A stretch of DNA of 64,000 nucleotides from NCBI RefSeq assembly GCF_046545555.1, contig NZ_JBHZTH010000002.1, forward strand, positions 124,001 to 188,000, read 5' to 3'. The notes below the pieces were generated by a model. The model made no database searches and was not told the origin of the DNA. It saw only the letters and a list, made by a program, of their open reading frames with translations. The position numbers and the translations under genes are program-made. The DNA is from Winogradskyella sp046545555. Its GTDB lineage: Bacteria > Bacteroidota > Bacteroidia > Flavobacteriales > Flavobacteriaceae. Of this stretch, positions 1-9,076 are shown in pieces. Position 1 is the first letter of the stretch. Every line of letters begins with the position of its first letter.

Positions 1-1068
1 GCTGAATTAGAAAAGACATTTGATTCTAATCACGTACAATTAGTTTCTAGCGGAACAGCTGCAGTTTCTGTAGCCTTAGCTTCAGCTGGTGTTGGTGCTG
101 GTGATGAAGTTATTATGCCAACTTTCACTTTTGTAGCAAGTTTTGAGGCTATTATGATGTTGGGTGCTATACCTATTTTGGTGGATATTGATGATACGCT
201 TACATTAGACCCTAAGGCGGTTGAAGCTGCAATTACTTCCAAGACTAAAGCGGTTATGGTCGTGCAAATGTGTGGAAGTATGGGAGATATGGATGCTTTA
301 CGAAAAGTCTGTGACTTTCATAGCTTAATTTTTGTTGAAGATGCTTGCCAAGCTATTGGAGGTAGTTACAAAGGTCAACCGCTCGGCAGTATTGCTGATG
401 TTGGTTGTTTTTCTTTCGATTTTGTAAAAACTATAACTTGTGGTGAAGGTGGAGCAGTAGTTACCAATAACAAAGATTTCTATACAAATGCAGATCATTA
501 TAGTGATCATGGCCACGATCATATAGGTAGCGATAGAGGTGCAGAAACACATCCGTTTTTAGGTTATAATTTTAGAATTTCAGAGTTACATGCTGCCGTT
601 GGTCTAGCTCAAGTAAAACGATTGCCAGAATTTATAGCGATACAAAAGAAAAACTATTCTATAATTAGAGATGAGTTAGCTAAAATACCAGAAGTAACTT
701 TTAGAACTGTACCAGAAGGTGGTGAAGAGAGTTATTCATTTCTTAATTTCTTTTTACCAGATGCTGATACTGCACAAAAAGTTTCAGTAGCATTTAAAGA
801 AAGTGGTATTGATGTTTGTTGGAACTATTACCAAAACAATTGGCACTATATTAGAAAATGGGATCATCTAAAAGATTTAAAATCACTATTCCCTGTTTCT
901 AAAGAAGTTAAGGACGGTTTAGAATATCTTCAAACTAAATCCTTTGAGCAGTCAGACGCTTACATTTCTCGTAATATATCTTGTCTAATAAAATTGTCTT
1001 GGACCGAGGAAGAAGTGTTAAAAAGAGCTAGAATTATGGCTGATTGTATCTCAGAAATTTGTAAATAA
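1..1068 (+). CDS. DegT/DnrJ/EryC1/StrS aminotransferase, 5'-truncated (possibly KdnA-like)
   Basis: The reading frame is open from base 1, so the N-terminus lies outside the window; 355 residues are visible. It is a fold-type I PLP enzyme of the sugar aminotransferase family that aminates nucleotide or keto sugars for surface polysaccharides. The segment FDFVKTITCGEGG carries the internal aldimine lysine (codon 427-429), preceded by the cofactor-binding EDACQ aspartate. The C-terminal region with a NNWHYIRKWDHL segment resembles, from memory, 8-amino-3,8-dideoxy-octulosonate transaminase (KdnA), which would place it in lipid A/core Kdo8N synthesis. That specific assignment is inference; the family assignment is firm. 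Confidence 0.88.
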   Translation, partial: AELEKTFDSNHVQLVSSGTAAVSVALASAGVGAGDEVIMPTFTFVASFEAIMMLGAIPILVDIDDTLTLDPKAVEAAITSKTKAVMVVQMCGSMGDMDALRKVCDFHSLIFVEDACQAIGGSYKGQPLGSIADVGCFSFDFVKTITCGEGGAVVTNNKDFYTNADHYSDHGHDHIGSDRGAETHPFLGYNFRISELHAAVGLAQVKRLPEFIAIQKKNYSIIRDELAKIPEVTFRTVPEGGEESYSFLNFFLPDADTAQKVSVAFKESGIDVCWNYYQNNWHYIRKWDHLKDLKSLFPVSKEVKDGLEYLQTKSFEQSDAYISRNISCLIKLSWTEEEVLKRARIMADCISEICK

Positions 1069-1129
1069 AAATCGTATTGAAGTCTGTATAGTCTATGTAT
1101 AGGTTCAAAATATTTTTTCTAAAATAAAT

Positions 1130-2719
1130 ATGTCTAAATTTATTAAAAATACATTTATGCGCCTCAAATACATTGTTACCTTAAGTTTATCTCTATCTAT
1201 TAGTTTTTTGTTTTCGCAACAAACACCTTTAGATTTTTCTAGTAGTTCGCATAACTTTTCAGGATTTGATGGAAGTGGGTTTTCCTTTAATACTAATCCT
1301 GAGGATGGAGCGGATGATGTAGGGCAGTTTTTTAATAATGGAAGCATGCCATGGCAGGGTTTCTATTTAGATTTAGCTGAGCCAATAAATTTAGCAATAG
1401 AGCAAGTTATTACACTATCTTTTTATCAGTTTGACCCTAATGCTCATACAATCATGGTGAAATTAGAGAACGGAACAGAAGTCGATGTCGAGGTGGTACA
1501 AAATAATTCTGGTACTGGTTGGTCTAACGAAATAACTTTTGATTTCGCTAATGCAACCATAAGTGGTACATCGAGTAACACTAATGCAAATGGTTCTTAT
1601 TCTCGATTAACAATTTTTATAGATGGAGGAGTTAACTCTTCTGGCACTTATCTAATTGATAATATTAACGATGGGTCTGAAGCTGTTGATCCAAATGCCT
1701 TAGATGTAATATATACAGATTTAGTTTGGGAAGATGATTTTGATGTAAACGGTGCTATTGACTCTAACAAATGGTTTCATCAAACACAATTACCTTCTGG
1801 AGGAAATTGGTTTAATGGTGAAGAACAGCATTATACAAACCGTATCGAAAATTCTTTTGTGGATAATGGATTTTTAAATATTGTTGCTATTAAAGAATCC
1901 TTTACAGACCAAGGAGAAACAAAGCAATACACTTCTGCGCGACTAAATTCTAAGTTCGCTTTTACCTATGGTAGAGTAGATGTAAGAGCTAAGTTACCCT
2001 TTGGTGACGGAACATGGCCTGCAATTTGGACTTTAGGCAAAAATATAAATGAAGATGGTGGCTATTGGGATAACCAGGGTTTTGGTAATACAGGTTGGCC
2101 TGGTTGTGGTGAAATAGATATAATGGAGCATGGTCTTGGAGCAACCAATCATGTGAGTAGTGCTTTACATACTCCTTGTGCTGGTTGTTTTGGAAATACC
2201 ATGAATTTTCAGTCATTTGTGCTAAACGATGTTGCAAATGAATTTCATGTATATTCAGTTAACTGGTCACCAAATCAAATTACTTTTTTAATTGATGGTG
2301 TTGGTTTTTATACATATAATCCTGCTGTTAAGGATGACTCAACATGGCCATTTTATGCAGATCAGTATCTCTTACTAAATATAGCTATGGGAGGAGTTTC
2401 TGGTGCAATAGATCCTAGCTTTACTCAAAGTTCTATGGTTATTGATTATGTTAGAGTTTATCAGAACAATGTGCTAAGCGTTGGTGATTTATTTGCAGAA
2501 AAAATTCAGGTTTATCCAAATCCAGTTTCTAAAGTTTTAACTATAAAAACAGATGCTAAAATTGACGGATTATCCATATACAATACATTAGGTCAACCTG
2601 TATTAAATCGAAATTTTAGTTTAAAAAACATAGATGTATCTCACTTAAATTCTGGGTTATATATCTTAAAAATTAAAGCTGAAGGTAAATCAGTAATTAA
2701 ACGAATACTGGTTAATTAA
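1130..2719 (+). CDS. Secreted GH16 beta-glucanase (laminarinase-like) with T9SS tail
   Basis: Predicted extracellular endo-beta-glucanase acting on laminarin-type beta-1,3-glucans. It has an N-terminal signal peptide ending near FLFSQQ, a beta-rich module at about residues 30-175 that looks like a carbohydrate-binding region, and a GH16 catalytic domain at about 195-450. The GEIDIMEHG signature supplies nucleophile E328, D330 and acid/base E333. A C-terminal sorting domain starts at VYPNPVS (about 463-529), so export by the type IX system is expected. An alternative start at 1157 would still leave a good signal peptide. No SusC/SusD pair is adjacent, so this is not part of a visible polysaccharide utilisation locus. 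Its stop codon interleaves with that of the convergent ribB gene. Confidence 0.93.
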   Translation: MSKFIKNTFMRLKYIVTLSLSLSISFLFSQQTPLDFSSSSHNFSGFDGSGFSFNTNPEDGADDVGQFFNNGSMPWQGFYLDLAEPINLAIEQVITLSFYQFDPNAHTIMVKLENGTEVDVEVVQNNSGTGWSNEITFDFANATISGTSSNTNANGSYSRLTIFIDGGVNSSGTYLIDNINDGSEAVDPNALDVIYTDLVWEDDFDVNGAIDSNKWFHQTQLPSGGNWFNGEEQHYTNRIENSFVDNGFLNIVAIKESFTDQGETKQYTSARLNSKFAFTYGRVDVRAKLPFGDGTWPAIWTLGKNINEDGGYWDNQGFGNTGWPGCGEIDIMEHGLGATNHVSSALHTPCAGCFGNTMNFQSFVLNDVANEFHVYSVNWSPNQITFLIDGVGFYTYNPAVKDDSTWPFYADQYLLLNIAMGGVSGAIDPSFTQSSMVIDYVRVYQNNVLSVGDLFAEKIQVYPNPVSKVLTIKTDAKIDGLSIYNTLGQPVLNRNFSLKNIDVSHLNSGLYILKIKAEGKSVIKRILVN

Positions 2720-3864
2720 TAATTTACATATTCAGCAATTTCTAATCCATAACCAATCATACCGACACGTTTGGTCTGCAAATTATTTGAAATTAGCTTG
2801 AGTTTACTGATTTTTAAATCATGAAGAATTTGAGCGCCAATACCAAAATCTTTAGAATCCATACTTATCCTTGGGGCTTTAACTAATTTATTTGGAACTT
2901 GACTTTCTTTAAGAAGTTCTAATCGAGATAACAAATTAATAGATTCTGCCTGCTGATTAATAAATATAATAGCACCTTTCCCATCTTTATTAATTACATT
3001 AAACATATCGTCTAATTTTTTGTCTACATTATTAGTTAATGTACCTAAAATATCATTGTTTATTAAGGTTGAATTTACACGCGTTAGAACAGGTTCATTA
3101 GATTTCCAATTACCTTTAGTGAGAGCTATATGTATTTCATTATTTGTAGTTTGCAAATATGCGCGAAGTCTAAATTTACCAAAACGCGTTTCTATGTCAA
3201 AGTCTTCTTTTTTCTCAATTAAAGAGTCGTATTCCATACGATACGCTACTAAATCCTCTATCGAAACTATTTTTAAGTCAAAGCGCTTTGCTACTTGCAT
3301 AAGTTGAGGTAAACGAGCCATTGTCCCATCTTCATTCATAATCTCAACAATTACACCAGCTGGTTCAAAGCCAGATAGTCTAGCAAAATCTATGGCAGCT
3401 TCAGTATGTCCTGTTCGTCTAAGAACTCCACCTTCTTTGGCTACTAATGGAAATATATGACCTGGTCTTGCTAACTCAAAAGGTTTAGTTTCTTTTTTAA
3501 CCAGAGCTTGTACTGTTTTGGCTCTATCACTTGCGGAAATACCTGTACTTACACCATTGCCTCTTAAATCTACAGATACTGTGAAAGCTGTTTCCATAGG
3601 ATCTGTGTTGTTGCGTACCATCATGTTAAGTTCTAATTCTTCGCAACGATGTTCTGTGAGAGGTGCACAAATTAAACCACGGCCATGGGTTGCCATAAAA
3701 TTTATCATCTTGGGAGTTACCATTTCTGCTGCTGCTAGAAAATCTCCTTCGTTTTCGCGGTTCTCATCATCAACTACAATGATTACCTTGCCTTGTCGGA
3801 TATCCTCAATGGCTTCTTCAATAGAATTTAATTGTGTTTTTGTGGTCGAAACTTTTGTAGTCAT
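2716..3864 (-). CDS. ribB: 3,4-dihydroxy-2-butanone 4-phosphate synthase with degenerate GTP cyclohydrolase II domain
   Basis: The first ~210 residues form a complete RibB domain making dihydroxybutanone phosphate from ribulose 5-phosphate for riboflavin; DDENRENEGD and the RTGHTEA segment are intact. The C-terminal half aligns with RibA in order and ends with the conserved FGIGAQIL and GYGLEIAEY segments. However, the zinc and catalytic motif (canonically HSECLTGD...LRCDCG) reads NSTLINND...LTNNVD, so all three zinc cysteines are gone, and RQEGRGIGL has become NQQAESINL. It is probably RibB-only in activity, like described RibBX proteins. I chose the ATG at 3864 over one at 3915 because a -7-like box lies at 3883-3890 and the shorter start avoids overlapping the upstream permease gene. 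382 residues. Confidence 0.9.
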   Translation of the reverse strand: MTTKVSTTKTQLNSIEEAIEDIRQGKVIIVVDDENRENEGDFLAAAEMVTPKMINFMATHGRGLICAPLTEHRCEELELNMMVRNNTDPMETAFTVSVDLRGNGVSTGISASDRAKTVQALVKKETKPFELARPGHIFPLVAKEGGVLRRTGHTEAAIDFARLSGFEPAGVIVEIMNEDGTMARLPQLMQVAKRFDLKIVSIEDLVAYRMEYDSLIEKKEDFDIETRFGKFRLRAYLQTTNNEIHIALTKGNWKSNEPVLTRVNSTLINNDILGTLTNNVDKKLDDMFNVINKDGKGAIIFINQQAESINLLSRLELLKESQVPNKLVKAPRISMDSKDFGIGAQILHDLKISKLKLISNNLQTKRVGMIGYGLEIAEYVNY

Positions 3865-3882
3865 TGTAGCTGTTTTGTGCTG

Positions 3883-3890
3883 CAAAGATA
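3883..3890 (-). promoter_or_regulatory. -7 promoter box for ribB
   Basis: The minus strand reads TATCTTTG, a full match to the Bacteroidota TAnnTTTG -7 consensus, 18 bases before the chosen ATG at 3864. A TTG lies 22 bases further upstream (3913-3915), slightly far for a -33 element. It suggests ribB has its own promoter just before the end of the upstream permease gene. Confidence 0.45.
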
Positions 3891-3893
3891 CGT

Positions 3894-5873
3894 TTATTTT
3901 ATGTTTTGCGTACAACTTTGATAGAAGTCCTGACCTATTTTACTTCTAAGTATAATATACTTTAATGGGTAGAGAGGAAGTGTAAGAATTAATATAATTG
4001 GATTAATACGCTTGTTTATTTGGTCTATGTTTTTATAAAATTTTGAATAAACTATAGCGTCTACAATTGCATATATAATAAAGAATAAAAATGCCACTAA
4101 ACATAAGTTTAAAGATGCTTCCGCTATTTCTGGTAACTTGTTGTTCTTTAGAATAAAATGAAGTCCCAATAATATGGCTCCGATGCAATAACTGACTAAG
4201 CTTGTTTTAGAATAATCCTTGTAATCTTTTAATAGTCGTTTGCCATTTATTAATGTGTCCGAAACTTCTAGCCCTTCTTTTTGTAATCCTTCTAAGGAAA
4301 TATTGCGATTTAATAAATTGTGCAAAGCAATTTCTTTAGGCTTCTTATCTAAATCAAAATTATCTTGCTTTTTAATTATTGTAACCAACTCTTTTATAGA
4401 ATATTGTTTATAATAATTATAGGATTTTGTATCACTTTCAGAGAGCTGTAATTTGTTTTTTGCAGTAAATAATCGCTTCAATGGTACTATTAAAGCATCA
4501 AATTGAAAAACACCTTTATCATTTGTAGCTCTTGTGGTTAAATAGATACTTAATGGAAACATTATAGCTGTAGATAGCCAAGAACCAATAATTGGACTAA
4601 AAGATCCCTTCTCTGCACTATTCTTAGCAAAAATTCCAAAGAAGTGATAGGTTAAGAAAAGTACTATCGCAATAACAATAGGAAGTCCTAAACCACCTTT
4701 GCGAATCAAAGCTCCTAATGGCGCACCAACAAAAAATAAGATTATACAGGCAAAAGCTAAAACAAATTTGTCTTGTAAAGCAATTATATGCTTATTGAGC
4801 CATATAGCTCTGGTTTCTAAATTCTTCTTGTTAGAATCAATAATTTGCCTTGTACTATTTGCCGAGTTTATTGCCAAATTGACAATTTGCGATCTTTCTC
4901 GATTACTAAAAAGATCTAAGATATTTCCTTCAAATAAAGTGTCTTTTTTTATATCAATATTTGAGTTTAATGTATTGTAAGTCGTTCTATTAAAAAGCGT
5001 TTTAGAAAGTGTGTTAAAATCTTCCTTTCTCTGAAATTTTAAACTGTCTATTGAATATAGAAGTTGATTGGTGGTCTGCATATTATGTCTGCCCTTATAA
5101 TTTTTTTCGTCTAAATCTTCAGAATTCAAAATTTCTAAGTCTACATTTATAATATAACTATCAAAATAGCTTTTTGCGTGAGGTTTATTGGTGTTTTTTC
5201 TTGTATCTCTATTAATGATTTCCTCATAATAATTACCATTAATCAGCTCTAGTTGTAGTACGTTAGAATCTGGACTACTCTTTAATTCTCCTTTTTCAGA
5301 GACAATCACTTTATAATTACCTGTTCTTACCGAACTTTTATCATGTATAATAACACCATCCAAAAACTGCCCACGATCTCCCGATTTTTTATCAACCTTT
5401 ATATTAATATTTCCAATTTCGTTAAATTGTCCTTCGGCAATAGCAAGTGCTGGTTTTACCTTGGCAATATTTCGTCTTAAATTGTAAAAGTTATATTCTC
5501 CCCAAGGAATAACATTATTAGCGAAAAAGAAACAAGCGATTCCTAAAGCGACGATAAAAACACTTAGACTTCTCATAGCGCGTTGCAGTGAAATACCAGT
5601 AGATTTCATCGCAGCAAATTCATAGTTTTCGGCGAAATTACCAAAAACCATTATGGAGGATAAAAGAATAGTTAGCGGCACTACTAAAGGTATTAGCTTT
5701 GGCATATAATACAGAATGAATTTAGCAGTAACAGATATGTCTAAATCTTTACCTGCCAGTTCTGATATATAAAGCCAAACTCCTTGAAGTACAAAAATGA
5801 ACATGAATATAATTAAGACGCTAAAAAACGTCTTTAAAAATGTGATAAGTATGTACCTATCTAATATTTTCAT
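3894..5873 (-). CDS. LptF/LptG-family LPS export permease
   Basis: Inner-membrane component of the LptBFG transporter that extracts lipopolysaccharide and passes it to the periplasmic bridge. The N-terminus (MKILDRYILITFLKTF) is typical, followed by membrane segments at about residues 12-35, 60-80 and 100-120, a long periplasmic beta-jellyroll region (about 130-360) and a second membrane cluster (about 370-460). At 659 residues it is much longer than the ~360-residue proteobacterial proteins. The extra C-terminal ~180 residues hold a hydrophilic linker and two further hydrophobic segments (about 560-615). It sits 86 bases downstream of lolA, another envelope-lipid trafficking gene. Whether it is LptF or LptG cannot be decided here. 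Confidence 0.88.
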   Translation of the reverse strand: MKILDRYILITFLKTFFSVLIIFMFIFVLQGVWLYISELAGKDLDISVTAKFILYYMPKLIPLVVPLTILLSSIMVFGNFAENYEFAAMKSTGISLQRAMRSLSVFIVALGIACFFFANNVIPWGEYNFYNLRRNIAKVKPALAIAEGQFNEIGNINIKVDKKSGDRGQFLDGVIIHDKSSVRTGNYKVIVSEKGELKSSPDSNVLQLELINGNYYEEIINRDTRKNTNKPHAKSYFDSYIINVDLEILNSEDLDEKNYKGRHNMQTTNQLLYSIDSLKFQRKEDFNTLSKTLFNRTTYNTLNSNIDIKKDTLFEGNILDLFSNRERSQIVNLAINSANSTRQIIDSNKKNLETRAIWLNKHIIALQDKFVLAFACIILFFVGAPLGALIRKGGLGLPIVIAIVLFLTYHFFGIFAKNSAEKGSFSPIIGSWLSTAIMFPLSIYLTTRATNDKGVFQFDALIVPLKRLFTAKNKLQLSESDTKSYNYYKQYSIKELVTIIKKQDNFDLDKKPKEIALHNLLNRNISLEGLQKEGLEVSDTLINGKRLLKDYKDYSKTSLVSYCIGAILLGLHFILKNNKLPEIAEASLNLCLVAFLFFIIYAIVDAIVYSKFYKNIDQINKRINPIILILTLPLYPLKYIILRSKIGQDFYQSCTQNIK

Positions 5874-5959
5874 GTACTTATTATTATTTCTGAATAGTCT
5901 TAAGTAATATCACATTAACATTACTTTTTTGGGTCAACAAAGAGATAAATTATTAAACC

Positions 5960-6601
5960 TTAATCAATTTTATTAATAAAATAATCGCTGTATTTACTTT
6001 CGTCAAATGTAAATAAGGTTTTTGAAATAGGCTCATCCGTTTTAAAAGAATTAACGGTTAGTGTTGTTTTTGTTCCATTTTTACCAACCTCAATAAGATT
6101 ATAGATGTGCTTTGTCGTTGCGTCTATACCTAAGAGCACATGTTTTATTTCAGAATTAGTATCCATAGGATTCAATTTTACATATTGAATTTTTCTACCA
6201 TTAACATTCTGTATAATATCCATTTTGTAGGTGTAACCATCTTCATAGAAAGAAAGCATGTCGCTTGGTGTAATAGTACTTTCATCTTCAGTGTTTTCTG
6301 AGGAGACAGTAACTTCTTCGTCTTCAGGACTTATAGTGTATAACGTTTTGCCATCGAAAATACGAGTAATACCAAGAATATTTAGTTTGTATTTTTCACC
6401 TTCAATAACCACATCACCACGTGTTTCTTGGTTAATGTTTTCACTAACATTATTTAGTTCGTATTTAAAGTCTAGACTTATATTTTTATATGCTTTTATT
6501 TTACTACTAACTTCTCCTAATAATGCCTCTGCTTTTGCATCATTTTGAGAAAAACCTACCATACCAAATGCTAAAAAAGCTATTATAATTATTCTTTTCA
6601 T
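5960..6601 (-). CDS. lolA: LolA-like outer-membrane lipoprotein carrier protein
   Basis: Periplasmic chaperone that ferries lipoproteins from the inner to the outer membrane. The 213-residue protein starts with a signal peptide (MKRIIIIAFLAFGMVGFSQ) and continues with the half-barrel LolA pattern, including GEKYKLNILG, FDGKTLYTISPED and the late TLTVNSFK segment. Length and pattern fit the DUF/LolA-like proteins of Bacteroidota. It follows ftsK by 21 bases and precedes the LptF/G permease, so co-transcription is likely. No gene for LolB, generally absent from this phylum, is seen. Confidence 0.87.
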   Translation of the reverse strand: MKRIIIIAFLAFGMVGFSQNDAKAEALLGEVSSKIKAYKNISLDFKYELNNVSENINQETRGDVVIEGEKYKLNILGITRIFDGKTLYTISPEDEEVTVSSENTEDESTITPSDMLSFYEDGYTYKMDIIQNVNGRKIQYVKLNPMDTNSEIKHVLLGIDATTKHIYNLIEVGKNGTKTTLTVNSFKTDEPISKTLFTFDESKYSDYFINKID

Positions 6602-6622
6602 CTCTATAAATATATACTGTTA

Positions 6623-9046
6623 TTATTTTTCGTTTTCTAAAAGTTGATCTAAAGCTACTAAATCTGGCACCAATACTTGTCTTGCTTTACTACCTTCAAA
6701 TCCTCCAACTATGCCAGCCGCTTCTAACTGATCTATAATTCTACCAGCCCTGTTATAACCTAGTTTTAATTTTCTCTGTAATAATGAAGCTGACCCTTGT
6801 TGCGATGTTACAATTATTTCTGCTGCATCTCTAAACAATTTATCTCTGTCAGAAATATCTATATCAAGATTTGTGCCACCTTCTTCACCAACATATTCTG
6901 GTAATAAATGTGCATCAGGATACGCTTTTTGAGAACCTATAAATTCGGTTATTTTTTCAACCTCCGGAGTATCTACGAACGCACATTGAATACGGATTAA
7001 ATCATTACCTTGAGTATACAACATATCACCACGACCAATTAATTGATCTGCCCCAGAACCATCTAAAATTGTCCTAGAGTCTATTTTACTAGTAACTCTA
7101 AAAGCAATACGAGCAGGGAAGTTGGCTTTAATTATACCAGTAATTACATTAACAGATGGACGCTGAGTTGCTATGATTAAATGAATACCAATGGCACGTG
7201 CTAATTGTGCTAACCTAGCGATAGGTGTTTCTACTTCTTTACCAGCAGTCATTATTAAATCGGCGAACTCATCTACTACTAAGACGATGTAAGGCAAAAA
7301 TGCATGACCATCATTAGGATTTAATTTCCTAGCTTTAAATTTTGTATTGTATTCAGCAATATTTCTACAGAATGCATTTTTAAGCATTTCGTAGCGGTTA
7401 TCCATCTCAATACAAAGTGAATTTAAGGTATTAATAACCTTTGTGTTATCCGTAATAATAGCGTCTTCACTATCTGGTAATTTAGCGAGGTAATGACGTT
7501 CTATTTTATTGAACAGCGTTAATTCTACTTTTTTAGGGTCAACAAGAACAAATTTCACTTCTGCAGGATGCTTTTTATAAAGTAAAGACGTTAAGACAGC
7601 ATTTAATCCCACTGATTTACCTTGTCCCGTTGCACCTGCCATTAGTAGATGAGGCATTTTAGCTAAGTCTACAACCAAAGTTTCATTACTAATTGTTTTA
7701 CCTAAAGCAATAGGTAATTGCATTTTTGATTGCTGAAACTTTTGAGAAGCAATTACAGAACGCATAGAAACGATTGTTGCGTTTTTATTCGGAACTTCTA
7801 TTCCAATTGTTCCTTTTCCTGGTATTGGAGCTATAATACGAATACCTAGAGCAGCAAGTGATAAAGCAATGTCATCTTCTAAATTTTTAATTTTAGAAAT
7901 ACGAATACCGGCTTCAGGTACAATCTCATAAAGTGTAACCGTAGGACCAATAGTTGCTTTAATGCTACTTATGCCAATTTTATAATTACTTAAGGTTTCA
8001 ACAATTCTATTTTTATTTTCTTCAAGTTCTTCTTGGTCTATTGAAATACCTTCATTATCATATTTCTTCAATAAATCTAGTGGAGGAAATTGATATTTTG
8101 CCAGTTCTAGTGTAGGGTCAAACTGGCCAAAGTCTTCAACGAGTTTATCTGCCAAATTATCTGTTTCCGATTTTTCTTCTTTAGAAGTTTCAACTTCAAT
8201 TTTTAGCTCAGGCTCTTCAATTGTCTCTTCTTTGGGTTTTTCTTCAACCACCATCTTAAGCGTGTCAGTCTTTGGTTTGGGCTTAGAATAGTTACTAATA
8301 GTTGGCTTTGGTTTGTCAAGCGGGATTTCAAAAGCAGATTTTATAGCTTCCGCTTCTTCTGTTAAGCTATTATCTATTATTACAGAAGAATCATCATCAG
8401 ACTCAAACTGCATATCATCTTTTATGTCTCGTTTAGCACTCTTAAAAAGTACAACAAACGTATCTCCTGTTACTTCAAAGCGAATGGCTAAATAGGCTAT
8501 AAGGCCAAATAGTAATAGTAAGATTGTTCCTATTTTACCAATGTAGTCTTGAAAAAAATGATTCATTTCGTACCCTATTACACCACCAAGGACATCATAT
8601 TTATGAGTGAAAAAGCCAAATAAAACGGAGAGCCAAATAACTATTAAAGTTCCCCAAACCCAATGTTTTCTCAGTTTAGCTTTTTTAAGGTTTAGCGTTA
8701 CATAAACTCCCGATAGAAAAATTAATCCTGAAAAAATGAAAGAAGGAATTCCAAAACCTTTTGTAATGAAAAATTCACTAACCCAAGCGCCTAATTGACT
8801 TGCCCAGTTTTTATAATCTTCTGACCGTTCTGGGAAAGTGTTAAGCACACTTTGATCTTCCCTACCAGTAAAGATAAAAGACAAAAATGATATAAAGAGG
8901 AGCACACCAAGTATAATGAGTAAACTACCAAAAATGAGTTTTTGCTGATTAGACAATTTAAACGAAAGCTTTTTTGATTTATCCTTTGTTTTAGCTTTTG
9001 CTTTTGTTCTGGTTGTTGTTTTCCTTTTTGTTGTTCTTTTTGCCAT
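6623..9046 (-). CDS. ftsK: FtsK/SpoIIIE DNA translocase
   Basis: Septal DNA pump that clears and positions chromosome termini during division. Order: a very basic N-terminal tail, four membrane helices in the first ~190 residues, an acidic/charged linker (about 200-320), and the alpha/beta RecA-like motor with Walker A GATGQGKS near residue 470 and Walker B VLVVDEFADL near 590. A C-terminal winged-helix gamma domain covers the last ~65 residues (LLQRKLKLGYNRAGRIIDQL). The 807-residue length suits flavobacterial FtsK. I chose the ATG at 9046 (MAKRTTKRK) because the ATG at 9076 abuts the previous stop and adds an atypical ten residues. Confidence 0.96.
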   Translation of the reverse strand: MAKRTTKRKTTTRTKAKAKTKDKSKKLSFKLSNQQKLIFGSLLIILGVLLFISFLSFIFTGREDQSVLNTFPERSEDYKNWASQLGAWVSEFFITKGFGIPSFIFSGLIFLSGVYVTLNLKKAKLRKHWVWGTLIVIWLSVLFGFFTHKYDVLGGVIGYEMNHFFQDYIGKIGTILLLLFGLIAYLAIRFEVTGDTFVVLFKSAKRDIKDDMQFESDDDSSVIIDNSLTEEAEAIKSAFEIPLDKPKPTISNYSKPKPKTDTLKMVVEEKPKEETIEEPELKIEVETSKEEKSETDNLADKLVEDFGQFDPTLELAKYQFPPLDLLKKYDNEGISIDQEELEENKNRIVETLSNYKIGISSIKATIGPTVTLYEIVPEAGIRISKIKNLEDDIALSLAALGIRIIAPIPGKGTIGIEVPNKNATIVSMRSVIASQKFQQSKMQLPIALGKTISNETLVVDLAKMPHLLMAGATGQGKSVGLNAVLTSLLYKKHPAEVKFVLVDPKKVELTLFNKIERHYLAKLPDSEDAIITDNTKVINTLNSLCIEMDNRYEMLKNAFCRNIAEYNTKFKARKLNPNDGHAFLPYIVLVVDEFADLIMTAGKEVETPIARLAQLARAIGIHLIIATQRPSVNVITGIIKANFPARIAFRVTSKIDSRTILDGSGADQLIGRGDMLYTQGNDLIRIQCAFVDTPEVEKITEFIGSQKAYPDAHLLPEYVGEEGGTNLDIDISDRDKLFRDAAEIIVTSQQGSASLLQRKLKLGYNRAGRIIDQLEAAGIVGGFEGSKARQVLVPDLVALDQLLENEK

Positions 9047-9076
9047 CTTAAGTTGCCGCGAATGCGGTAATCTCAT

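Noticed and set aside
3518..3949. 143-residue plus-strand ORF opposite ribB
   Set aside because: It is antisense to a complete, strongly conserved gene and its translation has low-complexity Ser-rich content without any domain. It is a shadow frame.
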